This document shows, piece by piece, positions 10,538 through 23,512 of a DNA stretch of 64,000 nucleotides; position 1 is the stretch's first letter, and each line of letters begins with the position of its first letter. Origin of the DNA: Annona cherimola. Lineage: Eukaryota > Streptophyta > Magnoliopsida > Magnoliales > Annonaceae. The stretch lies in assembly GCA_030490835.1 (NCBI GenBank), contig CM059975.1:10111579-10175578 (forward strand), read 5' to 3'. The notes below the pieces were generated by a model. It saw only the letters and a program-made list of their open reading frames with translations. It was not told the origin of the DNA and searched no databases. The translations under genes were made by a program, and so were the position numbers.

Positions 10538-13500
10538 AGGGTAAGAAGACGTTCTGTACAAAGGTTTCAATTCAGCAAAGCGAGCAGAAGCCACATCTGG
10601 CTGTGACCACCATCTCTTTCCATCCTGGACACTGTCAACATCTAGAATGGACTGTTCAAACCAGTTTGAAAAGTCAGCCTCTTGCGACCAGTCTGCAGTA
10701 GATGAACCTGAAGAAAGAATCATAATGTGGCAATTAAAACTTGAATGAACAACAATAAGGTCTTCAAAAACGAAATGTAATATAACTATTAAGGGGCTAA
10801 GTGTGCTTCTATTTATTCACGATTGAACCAACTGACAGAATAAAGCATACATGAATGTGAACTTCATACATGATGAACCTGTAAACAAGGTTACCAGACA
10901 CTTTGTATCATGGACAACGATATGAGTTAGCAATTTGGGCCAACCTTTGGGACCAAGGCTACTCAGACACCTTCTGACATGGACGAGAACATGATATAAC
11001 GATTTGGGTAGACCAACCAAAACACATTCCAAGGCTCCCAAAAGTCTTTCTTCATCTGAAATTTTAAGTTGGAAGATAACGACCTGCAAAGGAGATAATG
11101 TGAAGGCTGGATCCATGACAATCCAAGCCCAGTGGCATTCCAGCTTTATTCTATGTTCAAAACACTAAATGACAGAATGCTCATTGAAAAACCAGGGCTA
11201 ATGAGATTGGCTAATGAGATGCATACACAGAACAAATTCAAGTAATTTGGAAACATGAAGTAAACAGAGCTGTTGGATTAACCTGTTTGTGACTCTCGCA
11301 GTGAAACAAACAGGAGAGAAATGGACTTTCTTGCTAAATCCAACAGATTTTTTTATTAGGAAAAATCCAACAGAAGGTTGAGGTAACAAAATAGCAGAAA
11401 ATAGTACCACTATTGCAAATGAGCAACAGACTCCGCATGAATATGTGCAGGCAGTCAGCTTGTGAAAATGGCATTATCCTATTCTTTTCTTCTTCTTTTT
11501 TTCCTGTTAAGTTATTCTTTTTTGCTTCTCTTTCTGAGTGTGTGACTTCAACAAATTTTCTTTGTCACTCAATATGAAAAAGATGATAACGGGAAGGGCA
11601 TCAGGAGGAAGGAAGCTAGGAACCACAAACCATCATAGTTCATAGAATCAAGCAAGTGGAAACTGGAAACTAAAATGGAAGTTGGGAAGCCCACTGCTTC
11701 AATAACCTCCGCTTGAAAAGGTAGTCAGTCCTATAACTGATATGCAGTGAGTACTAAGTTCACGGCTTCACGCATGGTAATTCAAAATCTTAATGTATTG
11801 GCCTGCGGCAGGCCAGTACATCCAAAGAAGTATTGTTGAAATATCTTTAAATATTGGTTTTCAATAAGAGAGGCCATTAGTTGCCCTCTTGCACAGAATG
11901 AGGTAGGAACTATACAGAAAGCTGAACAGAAGTGAAAAGTCCTCTCCAGCCTGAAAAGGGAGGTCATGTCATGCTGATTTGCAATAAACAAAGTTCCAGC
12001 CTGCAAAGGGAGGTCATCCCATTACTTGGTTTGCAATAAAACAGTCAGTTCACCAACAAAATTTTAAAGATCTGATGGATAGAAGTATGAGTTGTGGCAG
12101 TTTCTGCAAGTACTTTCCTTGGGGTACAAAAATGTAAATGAATATCAATAAAAGCATTCTTTCATATATCTTCTCACAGAAAGTTAACTAAGAAATAGCT
12201 TTGCGTAAATAAGTAGAAACCTCCTACATATAAGTAATCTTCAGTAGAAGTCAACAAACATAAATGCATAGGATATAGTAATAGAATTAATGAAATAAAC
12301 ATAAACATTAAAAATAGTGTAACTTCATAAGGTTACCCATATAAGAAGATGATGGCATAAGCCAACATAGTCAATTTAACAATAAATCCAATATGGAATA
12401 AGAAAATTCACCAACCGGGCTTTGCCCGGTTGGTCATGATCATGGCAAGCATTGCTGTCCGTCTGTCTTCGAATCCCCTCCTTTGTACGAGGGTATTTTG
12501 CTATTGTTCCCTTTAAAAGTGGGAGTTTTACATATTTGCCTCTAGTATGTGGTTGTTTATAGAAAAATTCCCTCCAAGGTGTGAGGGCTGTGAATGTGCT
12601 AGACTGTAATATCAAATTGTCACGTTGTATAAATACCAATTAAAAAAATATATACGGAATAAGAAAATTCATTATTACTTACTTTCTCTGGAAACTGATT
12701 TCCTATCACCAATGACTCCTAAGTTCCTCGGTTCACTGACAGCTTTGTTAAGCTGCAAATAAAAATTAATGTGTCAGCCAACCATAAGGTTTCCAAATGA
12801 AGGTAGAAAAAGAACAATCACGTTCTAATAAATAATTCTCAAATCATAACACCCACCCAAAGGTTCCAAAATCATGTTCCTATCCAAAATTCCAAACACA
12901 CCCTAAGTAGCCATGCTTGGGCCAACAGGATTACAAGTTTATAGGCCAGTACGAAAAGAACCTATTTAACAAACTTAATCAGATGACTGATTCATCCAAT
13001 AACAGGGCCCACCTGAACAAACTGTAAAGAATCAGCACAAGGATCTCACTCAATCATCTATTCTCAGGTTGGTTTAGAAATATTCTTTTCATAATTCATT
13101 AAATTCCAATAATAATTTTTCTCCAATGATCATCATATTATGGTGAACAATATATATTTCTAAAATCTCAACACGTTAATCTGTTTAAAGTTATGCAGCT
13201 ACCAAGCTGCAAAAGAAATTTCTAAAACTAATCATCACCAACCACGATCTCCTTGCACAGGGTATCTTTCTCTAAAATATCCATATCATTGGTCAGAAGG
13301 GATTTAACATTCGAAATTTAAGCATATGAAAAATAAGTCAAAAACTTTCCACATGTCAACCACATCATAATTGCATGCTTTTGTAACTAAATGAACTTCC
13401 TAACAGTCAGAAAAGAAGGCATGTCTAACCTTTTGGAAAGTGGTTGCAAGATCATCGATCTCAGATAAAGATGCCAAGCCTTCACCCTGGAAAGTCAATA

Positions 13501-16500
13501 TCACAGCAATTTAGGTTTGAGGTAATATGCTGCAACGAAGAAAAACACAGGGTGCAGCAATCGTGGATAATGTGCAGGACTAAATCCATTAAAGAAGGTA
13601 AACATAAAAGTTTAAACATCCATTTAAAAAATTCTATTTCTATTTGTGGTCCAAATTCAGAATTATTATGGTGGCATTGAATAGAGAAAACATGCATATA
13701 TCATGATGCAGCAAACCCGGGGAATCTGTTCATATGGTTTGTCTGCTGCATTAAGCCTGGTTCGGAAAAATAAAAATAACAGTAATTTTCTATAGGTGGT
13801 TCAAGTGCAGATAATCCTAAGATAAGGAAAGGAACAAGTGCTTAAATTTGTATTTCGTGAAGTAATACAAAGGAAAAACAAAAGAAATAGATAACATCTA
13901 TGCAAGAATATCAAAAAAAAATTATCCAGGGAACAGATGAATATTATGAAATAACATTTTAGGACTAACTAAATTATTAATCCTAAGATGTTAAAATATT
14001 GTGTTGTTTGGTATTGACAAAACCACTCAAAGAAAGTTTTCAAAAATAGTTAGGTGAATCTGCAAGTAGAAAGAATTGGCATAAATCCAAAATGCCTAGA
14101 AAACTCCATAAGATTTGGAGGCGAAGATTGGCCTCTCAGAGAGCAGAGAATAGGCAATGCATTGAATTCAGCCATAAGCTTATAAGAGAACATCTGCATG
14201 AAAATGATGTGGTAAGTTTTACATGCAACCCAGTCATTCAAAATGGAGCGTGTTATATTCAAACCAAGAAGATTGATAGAGAAAAAAATGCAGCCAATGC
14301 ATAAATTAAGGTTATTTATTTTTGCACTTTACAAGCATTTGTTTTGAATGTTTATTTTTATTTTCTTTTCTTCTTTTTTTTAGGAATTTATCCATAGTGT
14401 GTTGTTTATGAATTATGAGACATACAAGTAGAACCATTTGCGCTAGGGTTTCAATTTTGGATATTGTAGTTACTTTCTCTCAGTCTTTACAATCTCTTTT
14501 TCCCCTTCTAATCTTCCCTCTCATTTTTTTTCTCTAATATCCTTTTACTGACTTCAAAAGAATCTTCCTCCTTTTTCCAGTTTCTTTTCTTTGTTCCTAA
14601 ATGAAAACTTCGGCAAATTTTAAAATTTTTCCACCATATAGAAATACAAATATCATGTGGAAAGAAATAGCCGATATTGACAAATAGATAACTGCAGGAA
14701 CAGAAAACAGAATAATCTTCTCCAATTAAAATAAGAAATCGCACCTCATCCCTATCCCCCAGAGAAGAGAGTGGATACTCTTCGTCTTCAAATCCAATTA
14801 ACCCAAGACTGTCATCATCCTCTAAGCCTCCCAGCTCAACTTCCTCTAATACATCTTTCCCAAAGAATGCATATTGTGATGCATCAAAGAGACTATTGCC
14901 TGTATCAAAGTGGGAACAAAATAACGATTAAAGTAAAACATAAGGAAACAACCTTGAAGTACTAGTGATTCACATGAGGCAAGATTTTGCAAGCTCCACT
15001 AGCTGGCAATAGGGAAGCACAACATAATACTGGAGACACAATTTTTTTAAAAATTAAACAAATTTAGAAATCCTTTAACAATTAATGAAAAACAGCAAAA
15101 ATGTAAAAGGAGCCATCAATATTGATATCACGGAAACAAGAAAATGACCTGCATATTAATCCAACTTAACTCGATGACAATTAAAACATGAATCACAGAA
15201 AGAGATATGTGTGTGAACACAATATGACATATAAAAATCACAAAAGAAGCTTGTTTGACCGAATGAATTCATGACATAAATAAAATGCAATTATGCATAT
15301 AGACATAATATATGTTATAATCAGATATGGGATTTGTTTCATTTGACAGATTCATGCAGTTGAGTACTGTTTTTGGCTAATTATTTGAGTGGCATGGAAA
15401 GTTCTATCAATATACTGACCCAGGCAATGCATAGTCAAAAAAATTGGATACTGTAAATCTAAGTCAAAGCCAATCTCAGGTATAATCTGTGGCACAGTTC
15501 TATTCTAACCTTAAAAGCTCATGAGGTTTAAGAACAAATACCCACCTGCAAAAAGAATATTACTGAATGACATGAATCATGGTCTGAATAAGACAAACAT
15601 ATCTGGTAACAAATTCATAACATCCTTACAATAGTAGATGTCCTCACTTTTATCTTCCAAGGGAAATATTTGGAGGTAACCAGTTACACTCAGATTTTCT
15701 ATGTAACCCCATGATTCGAGCTCATCATGAAGTTCTAATCAGATTATAATTCATTTTTATATGTTTGACTAAAGGTGTCAAAATTAGCTTAATTGAATAT
15801 TCACGTGGGCCATATAAAACACTGCAAAATCTTGCAGCTTCAGAGTCACTCTAAAATGTTTTGAGTGCTGAGGCCAGCCATAATTTCCAATCAGGATGAC
15901 TTTTTCTACATAGTTAAACATATAATGAGGTGGTTGGTTTTTATCTGATTAGAACATCATGATAGCTCAAATCACAACATTACATAGAAAATTTCCCAGC
16001 TCCTAATAGCATCGAGTAGATAGGTTTGGAATTACGTGCACTAAGAGTCTAACAGTGTCAAAATTCACCAAAGAGAGGAATCTAAATAATTGAACTGAAG
16101 GATCTTCACATTTTTTCTCATTTTATGGGTAGGCTCTGATTTACCAGTTGTCCCTGTTTACATGAAATTGCAAAAACAATGACCAAACTGTGTCCAAAAT
16201 TGTCACTCATGCAATAGAAAGGGCATTACAATTTGGACATTTTATTATAGAAAGCACATGATATCACGTTCTGACTTCTACCTATTCTCCGACACAATGT
16301 GGACCATAATTTCAACCAAACCATTTGTTGCTAAAATTTGGATGCTGAGAATCAGCAATTTAGAGTGACTTGTTATAATAGATCTGTCAACCACAATTCA
16401 CATGCCCCAAATTGTGGCATTTGTGGTGTGTTAGATGAAGGTGTTACAGCATTAACATGCAAGTTGCAGAATATATGAAAGAAGAAAAAAATAACAACAA

Positions 16501-17591
16501 TGGCAGCAGCAATAACAATAATCAATACGATCTCCCAAGTTCCAGTATAACAGACTCTTGCAAATAAATTTGTTGAATGAAAAATGTTGGGCTGGGATTC
16601 TGAATGAAATAAACATTCATCCCTGTAAACATGTTATATCACATCATGCACATGCACAGATGTCGTTCATAAGATAACTAGCAGTGTTGCATGACATCAG
16701 ATCACAAAACACACTACGCGACTTCTTCTTGTTCTACTTGAAGTGCCATGGTCCAAAATGATATGATTCCACTAGCAATTGATATGACCAGTGTACACGA
16801 ATATCAAATTCCCAAACAAAACACAGGCAGCGTCCAGACATAATTACGAACTTCCAACCTCCCAACCATCACAGGAAAAATCTCTGATAATCCGCAGTAC
16901 ATAAATCAAACTTGATCAGACAATCAAGTTACAAAACAAAGAGAACTGAAAAGGAGCGAAAAATCATTTATATACTTCAAAAGGCAATGTTAGGAAAATG
17001 AATCATCACAGCAAGCAGAAACGGAAAAAAAAAAAAAAAAACACACGCAGACAGAGAAGAGATGCACCGTGAATGCACATCATGATGGTAAGGAGCACTA
17101 ACTAAAAGAAATTCAACCCTATCAACAAAATTTTCTTGGACCAAAATCAGGCAATCAAACAGAGAATTTCAAAACTCAATCGGACATTAAACTGAGAAAC
17201 CAAAAGAGGAGTGAGCAAGGCACTGAAATGGCAAGCGGCAGGCCACCCACTCCACGAAAGCTGGGGCGGTTTGCAAAGCAAATCACAAAAAAATCATTTC
17301 TATTATCAGTATCACTGCGAGGGAAAGCCCTGACAAGTCAAACGATACGAAGCCATAGAATCCAGCAGGATACCCGACTCGATCAGCACACAGTAACCAG
17401 AAAAACATCATTCGATGTAAGGCAGAAAACAGCCCATACCAAAGCGACTAAGAAACTCCATCTAAAGAAAAATTTTCATCAAATGAGAGCAAAGGAAGCA
17501 TAGACGAGAGCAGACCTGGAGGTCCACTCGCTAATTCCTTGTTGGGATCGGGCTTCTCATCAAGGCTATCCCCACAGTCCAATCCTTCCAT
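8597..17591 (-). CDS. PAT1: PAT1 homologue (decapping activator / topoisomerase II-associated PAT1 family)
   Basis: Five coding exons join in frame: 17591-17516, 14899-14745, 13486-13430, 12752-12683 and 10707-8597 (stop TAG), giving 822 aa. All introns are GT-AG. PAT1 bridges deadenylated mRNA, the LSM1-7 ring and the DCP1/DCP2 decapping machinery in cytoplasmic P-bodies. Support is strong: the N-terminal motif [10 protein letters not shown] (30-39), an acidic ELGGLEDDD stretch, [14 protein letters not shown] (about 83-96), [20 protein letters not shown] in the middle, and a C-terminal alpha-helical PAT1 domain with [29 protein letters not shown] and [20 protein letters not shown]. It ends in NSESVPS, like Arabidopsis PAT1. 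Odd points are a 15-residue polyglutamine tract (177-191) and a SINE in intron 4. The start is the ATG that opens exon 1; a probable 5'UTR intron lies just upstream. Confidence 0.95.
10493..10537 (-). repeat. CAG/CAA trinucleotide repeat encoding polyglutamine in PAT1
   Basis: Read on the coding strand, the tract is CAA, nine CAG, four CAA, then CAG: 15 glutamines at residues 177-191 of PAT1. The uninterrupted (CAG)9 core is a likely length-variable microsatellite. It lies in the low-complexity, Q/S/P-rich linker between the N-terminal motifs and the structured C-terminal domain. Confidence 0.95.
12411..12655 (+). mobile_element. SINE with 16-bp target-site duplication, in PAT1 intron 4
   Basis: The 245-bp insert is flanked by a perfect 16-bp direct repeat, GGAATAAGAAAATTCA, at 12395-12410 and 12656-12671. 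It starts with a hairpin-like CCAACCGGGCTTTGCCCGGT and has a B-box-like CTTCGAATCCC near base 60. It ends in an A-rich tail (AATTAAAAAAATATATAC), which marks target-primed retrotransposition. A related copy with the same 3' end (GTAATATCAAAT.GTCA, then ATACCAAT and poly-A) lies at 45795-46034. Orientation is taken from the tail. It is inserted antisense to PAT1, within an intron of 1975 bp. Confidence 0.85.
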
Positions 17592-17634
17592 TCTCACACT
17601 TCTCTCTTGTTTCTCCACACTCCCGCTACCCCCA

Positions 17635-17757
17635 CTGCAACCACCGTTTAATAGAGAAGGAGGTGAGAGGCGGCAGTAAGCTGAATGGAGACAAAAAACA
17701 AGAAGAAACTGTCACTTGCTGAGCGGCAGCGAGAAAAGGGAGAGGGAGATTTCTTAC
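17635..17757 (-). other. Probable 5'UTR intron of PAT1
   Basis: On the minus strand a good donor, CCT|GTAAGAAAT, ends at 17757 and a good acceptor, GGTTGCAG|TGGGGG, ends at 17635, 44 bases before the ATG. The upstream stretch to about 17890 is rich in CT on that strand, like a plant 5'UTR. This is inferred from splice signals only. Confidence 0.5.
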
Positions 17758-17899
17758 AGGAATTTTGAAGCTAGGAATGGTGGGGTGCGGGGAGAAAGGG
17801 AACCCTAGCAAGCAGAAGGTAGAGATGGAAGCATAAAAGGGAAGATTCTTGGAGACGCAGAGGTTTGGTGGTGAGGACTCGGATTTCTTCTATTTATTT

Positions 17900-19500
17900 A
17901 TTTGTTAAGAGAAAATGAATAATAGTCTCCCTTACTGCCTTCCTGCTGCTTTTTTTTTATTTTTTTTTATCGATTGTTTTGACAATTTTTTTTATTGAAT
18001 TTTAATTAGCATCTTTCATACCCGTCTGTGTTGATAGCAACGTTTTTATTCGATTTTTATTATTACTTAGTTGATTAAATAATCAAAAAATGGAGATAAA
18101 TTTTTGCCAGCAACGCGGAACGTCGTCTGCTCCAAAATGCATAATTTTATTAATGGAACTGCAGCATGATAAATAATAATGATTCAAAACTAAGTACTGA
18201 TGGAAAAAAGGTATTATAGCTGTTCTGGTGGGATGCATTCATCAGGAAAAACATTTGGAAAATGAAAGTTTTATAAATACAAGGAACATCCACAATAAAA
18301 AAAACGGCCGGAGTCATTTTCAAGCAATGCTCATTGAGAATTTAATTTGATGTCATTAAATATTCTTAAATTGTTGAGCTTTTTAGTTTTCTTTGTCCTT
18401 GTATTATGGTTTTTTTTTTAATTAATGACAAGCTTTTGCAGCGAAAAAACGAAACAATTCAGCGATAACAAATGGATCAATTTGTAAGCTTCGAATTTAA
18501 GTATTCCAAGGAAGCATGTAATACGAGTTTTATTGTGTTGGTCTTTCTCGTTTAAATCACTAATTGGTTGATACGGGTGTATGAGTACATGTGTGTACAA
18601 AAAATCTTTTTCAGCACATTATTTTTTTAATCTAATATCCAATCCTGAACTTCTCTGCCTAATACTTTATACATATACTCATATTAACCACTTTATCATC
18701 CAAATTGTTACTACAAATTAAAAAATTCAAGAAAGCTTTGTTGAATTAAGGATTGTTACGTTTCCAATGAAATCTACAGTGATTAAAATTCGACCTTTGG
18801 ATGAAGATGAGATGATGAACTCAATGAAACAGTGTAGTTGGAAGTGAGAAATTACTGTGAATAAAAGAAAATTAATATTATTGAAAAGTGAGATTTTTAT
18901 TTATTAAATTAGATTCTTTTAAAGCAAGACCGACTTTCCCAATTACTTAATTTTGACTTTAACAGGGCCTTCAAATCTTACCCACTGGATGAAATCATGG
19001 AAAGGGTAGAGAGGCTTGTTTGAGATATTCTGAATCGTCAAATGTGCGTCGAAGTGGGCGCGCGTCGGTGGCTGTCTTTGTGGTATGATTCGGCCGCTAG
19101 AATACCAAAACTTTCCAGCGAGACAAAATCGTGATCTCATCTAATGGATCAACGGTCCCGATCTCTTTTAGAAGATGCGTACGTCGCCATATACAGGGCA
19201 GCCGACAAGTTGCGAATACTCTGCCATTTGCATATATATGAAAAAAATAATTCATTAATTAATTAATTAAGAGAAACTTTGAATGTAATCTTTTAAATAA
19301 TTCCGCAGAATAATTGTCTAAAATTTATATTCTATCTACAGTTTTTTGTTAAATAATTTAGACTTCTCGAGGCAAGCTATGGAATGAACGGAATTAAAAT
19401 AAATGTGAAATGACGCTTAAATGTGAAAATGATAACAAGAATCGTTATGGTGCCCTATCGTGTTATCCCTTGGAAAGTTAAGATCTTGATTAAGAGCATG
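17900..19500. other. Intergenic spacer upstream of PAT1
   Basis: AT-rich spacer without a recognisable gene. A GC-richer pocket at about 18955-19230 breaks the composition, but its frames are short and match no family I know. A short ATTA-type repeat lies at about 19254-19271. Confidence 0.35.
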
Positions 19501-19769
19501 TAAAATTCTTGAATTGAATTTATATTTATATTTTTAAAATAATTTTAAATTTCTAACCCATTTTTTCAATTTTTAAAATGTAAAATTGTTTACAATAGAA
19601 GAAAATAATATGATATAATAAAGCTAACGATGCGGAGTAAAGATAATAAAATTAAAAAATATATATTAAATGTATATTAGTTGTAAAGAGCGAAAAGTTT
19701 TAAATTGAAAAATTTTAGTTTAAATGCTTTTGATGAAAATAAACACAATTTAGAAAGTTTTAGTTTGGA

Positions 19770-20045
19770 ACGTTTTACATTTTGGAAGTAACAAAAATTT
19801 TGATGGAAAATTTTTTATGTAAAATTTTTTAAAATATGAGAAAATAATATGATATAATAGAGTAATAATGATAAGTAAAAAGAATGAAGTGAAAATATAT
19901 AGGTTGAATATATGAGTAATTATGCATGGATGATTGAAAAATAGAAAAACTAGATAGAAATAAGTAAAAGAAATAATTAAAAAATAGAATAATGTAGAAA
20001 GTAAAAATTTTAATTTGAAAATTTTTTTGTGTTACCAAATACCCT
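19770..20045. mobile_element. MITE, GGGTGTGTTTGG family, degenerate left end
   Basis: The interior matches better-preserved copies (23221-23512, 25407-25699): GATATAATAGAGTAATAATG, AAAAAGAATGAAG and AAAATATATAGGTTG in the same order. The right end reads TTACCAAATACCCTC. The left end cannot be fixed exactly, and a further decayed partial copy seems to precede it at about 19530-19760. Confidence 0.55.
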
Positions 20046-20126
20046 CTTCATCAAAAAAAAATTTCATTTCTCAAACACACTCAATTTATAACTTTTTTTT
20101 ATTTGTATATATGCACATCCATCTCA

Positions 20127-20418
20127 GGGTATGTTTGATTACACACAAAATATGTCAATGAAAACTTTTTAATCAAAAACGTTTTACTTTCCATAACTAC
20201 CTTATTTTTTAATTATTTTTTCACATTTTCCTATATAAACGACCCTACTTTTCAATCATTTCCACGCAAATACTCATACAACTACCCTGTCTATTTTAAC
20301 TTTATTCTCTTTACACCTCATTATTACTCCTATCATATCACATCATTTTCTATCAACTTGACAACTTCTACTCTGAAAAGTTTTCATCAAAAAGTTTTAC
20401 CTCTAACCAAACACACCC
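20127..20418. mobile_element. MITE, GGGTGTGTTTGG family, 3-bp TSD TCA
   Basis: A 292-bp element starting GGGTATGTTTG and ending CCAAACACACCC, flanked on both sides by TCA (20124-20126, 20419-20421). Subterminal AAAACTTTTT/AAAAGTTTT blocks are also inverted. It contains no coding capacity. It has the same orientation as the copy at 22766. Confidence 0.8.
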
Positions 20419-20439
20419 TCAATATTTATTACAATTGAG

Positions 20440-20635
20440 TCTTAAGATATTTTTACAACTTATGAGTGAGAATCACAAGTCTATCATTACCAGCAGACAA
20501 AGCACCCAAATAAATAGAGGAGAAATGCTCCTTAAAAACACGGCTACTGGAACTTGAGCCCACGACATTCTACTACTGGCCTTCCGTTATTTATCAAGGG
20601 AGCAGCGCTAAGTTGTAATTTAAAACTCTTCACCA
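20440..20635 (-). mobile_element. Possible tRNA-derived SINE fragment
   Basis: Read on the minus strand there is an A-box-like TTAGCGCTGCTCCC near 20615 and, about 50 bases on, a B-box-like GTGGGCTCAAGTTCC near 20550. The spacing resembles a tRNA-derived SINE head. No target duplication or clear A-tail is seen, so this may be a decayed copy. Confidence 0.35.
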
Positions 20636-20639
20636 CCGA

Positions 20640-20840
20640 CAATATCTTAATTTTTGATTTTTTATATCTTCTTATGTCACTATTTTACTTTTTGATTATT
20701 TTCATGCTACTATTCATATAATTAACTTATATATTTTAATTTTATTTTTATTATTTATTATTATCCTATCACATTGTATTATTTTTTTATATTTAAAATT
20801 TTCTTATTCAAAAGTTTTATCCGGCTTGAAATAGGTCCTA
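20640..20840. mobile_element. Decayed copy of the GGGTGTGTTTGG MITE family
   Basis: Ordered interior blocks of the family recur (TTTTTGATTATTTTCATG, TTAACTTATATATTTTAATTTTATT, TATCACAT, CAAAAGTTTTA), but the termini are eroded (right end AATAGGTCCT) and no target duplication can be read. Confidence 0.4.
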
Positions 20841-21444
20841 AAGTTGTTTTTACTCCTGCTGACCACAGACGTTAAAGTTCTTTTACTCCTAACGAGCACA
20901 CCTTACATCAATCAATCTTATGCACCTATATAAATGTGATTACCTATAATTTACAGCTGTAATGATTATTGGTTGTAACCAAATGACCCCGGCACGCCCC
21001 TACTTTTATGGTATTGGTGGGTGCTGGATGCTGACAGAAGCTGGCTTTCGTTGCTCATGGGACAGGTGGATCGACTGCCACCGATTTTCAGCTGTGTATT
21101 TATTTGGACGGAGCTGCCAGTAAACTTTTGGTAGACTATTTTTCGCACATGTGCTGTTTAGAAATAACGAAACTTTTTTATACAAAATTTCAGGTGCAAG
21201 GTCGTTTTTGGTAATTGATATTTTCGTGGTACTGTAAGATTGGATGGGAAGTAGGAAATCAAATATTTCAAAAATTGTGGGTTCGATAGAAAATAATTTG
21301 ATTAAAGTTTAAATAATTAGGATTGTTGAAAAGAAAAATGATTGAAATATAAAAATAAAAATGAAAAGTATAATTATTGATAGAGTAATCATTAGCCTTG
21401 GAAAATGTGCCCCCACAATACGCCATCCCACCCCACGAATGGAC

Positions 21445-21675
21445 TTCAACAAGCATTTCTTAAAAAAATTTAAAATAAAAAAAAATAATGTGACATAACA
21501 GAGGAAATGATGGTAAGTAGAAAAAATAATCTTAAAATATATAAGTTGGTTGCATAGGTATTATGTTGAAATAATTGAAAATAAGATAGTTATAGAAAAA
21601 TATATGAAAAATAATTAAAAATATGATAATTATGAATACTGAAATTTTTTTATATTTAACTAAACATACTCATAA
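21445..21675. mobile_element. Decayed copy of the GGGTGTGTTTGG MITE family
   Basis: Interior blocks AATAATGTGACATAACAG, AAATGATGGTAAGTAG and AAAATATATAAGTTGG follow the family order, and the right end reads ACTAAACATACTCA. The left terminus is not preserved. Confidence 0.45.
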
Positions 21676-22765
21676 AGTTGAATAGAGTATCATTTTCTTG
21701 GAACAATTATCAAATTTTAATTACCGAAATCAACTCAAGCAATCTAAATTTTTTATTTGAATGAGTTTAATTATTTTGCTAGTATTGTACTAGAATTAAT
21801 AATGTAAAACTAGACAACTTCCTTAATTAATTGTCACAATTGAATTATTAATGCAGGACATTGTAGTGTTTATATGCACTTTCCAATGTCATACAAACCT
21901 AACAACCCAGTCTAGAATTAAATTAAATTGCATGATTAATGTAAAATCTTATTTAAGATTACAGAGGTCAACATGTATATTGCCATTCTCATTAATAGAG
22001 TAATCAACACTTTAGTCCAAATGAATCTTCATCCATTTGTGTAGTATCTTAAACTCATAATGTTTAATCTTAATCTAATCACATGCTATCTCTTTCAAGC
22101 ATCATATGTAATTCTCGCCATAATTTGACAGGTGATCAAACTAGTAAAAATATTAAAAACAAATTAAATTGATAATCCACATTATAAGAACTAATTAAAA
22201 GGAAACTATATAAAATAAGATCAAACTTACATATCAATATCCATCATAACTTTAAAATTAGCTCATGACAGAAAAAAAAAATCTACTATGAATAATGTCT
22301 TTATTATAATCACAAGTAATTAATCAAATAGCTAAACAGATAAAGAAGAAAATAAACTTATGAAAAAGTTCTCTTCCAAAAATCTAATCTTCTCTTTTTT
22401 CTCTTCTTCTATTTCCATTCTCCCAATTCTCTTTTAGAGTACCGAAAGTCCAAAAAATGTACTTAACCAACCTCTTTTTAAGATGATTTGTGCTTAAAAC
22501 AAATTATAAAAATATACAAAAACTAGGTTCCACGAAATCCTAGCGCCATGGTACCTAGCCATTTCCTGTTCCATTCTTAAATCTATCCACTTTTGCATTT
22601 TTTGTGCCCAATTGCCTTTTTTCTATTGCTTGCTTCATTTAGCTCATTCGTTTCATAGTCTTAATCTCATTTCATTCAAATGCTTCACACAATACCTGAA
22701 AAATGATCACAATCACTATTAAGATGAAAATTCCCAACAAAGTCATTCTATAGCTTGCAAATTAT

Positions 22766-23046
22766 GGGTGTGTTTGGCAATTGACAAAAAATGTCAAGTT
22801 AAAACTTTTTAATTTAAAACTTTTTACTCTCTACAACTATCATATTTTTTAATCATTTGTTCACATTTTTCTATACAACTACCTTACTTTTCAATCATTT
22901 ATACACAACTATCAACACAACTAACCTATCTATTTTAACTTTATCCTCTTTACTACTCATCATTACCTCTATCATATCACATCATTTGACAACTTTTATT
23001 CTCCAAAACTTTTCATTAAAAGTTTTATACATTACCAAACACACTC
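22766..23046. mobile_element. MITE, GGGTGTGTTTGG family, 3-bp TSD TAT
   Basis: A 281-bp element with ends GGGTGTGTTTGG and CCAAACACACTC and flanking TAT on both sides (22763-22765, 23047-23049). A frame of 78 codons inside is an accident of base composition. A second copy in inverted orientation lies 174 bases away. Confidence 0.85.
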
Positions 23047-23220
23047 TATGTAGCTTCCTACGTCTAAACCGAGTTAATATTATTATAAAATAACACACAA
23101 ATTTGCCTCTCCTATTCACTCTTAAACTAGCACTCAATTCCCTTAATAAGTATAAATAACTCATTTTTCATAGAGTTATCAACTTTCTAAATTTATTATA
23201 CTACGCTATGAGTAAATATA

Positions 23221-23512
23221 GGGTATGTTTGGTTGGAGATAAAACTTTTGATGAAAAGTTTTGGAGATAGAAGTTATCAAATTGATAGAAAATAATATGA
23301 TATAATAGGGGTAATGATGAGGAGTAAAGAGAATAAAGTTAAAATAGATAGGTTAGTTGTATGAGTAGTTGTGTAGAAATGATTGAAAAAGTAGGATAAT
23401 TTGTATAGAAAAATGTGAAAAAATAATTAAAAAATAAAGTAGTTATGGAGAGTGAAAAGTTTTGGGTTGAAAAATTTTAGTTGACATATTTTAGCCCCAA
23501 ACAAACATACCC
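23221..23512. mobile_element. MITE, GGGTGTGTTTGG family, inverted copy, 3-bp TSD ATA
   Basis: A 292-bp element with ends GGGTATGTTTGG and an inverted CAAACATACCC, flanked by ATA (23218-23220, 23513-23515). Its interior (AGAGAATAAAGTTAAAATAG) is the reverse complement of the block in the copy at 22766-23046. Confidence 0.85.
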
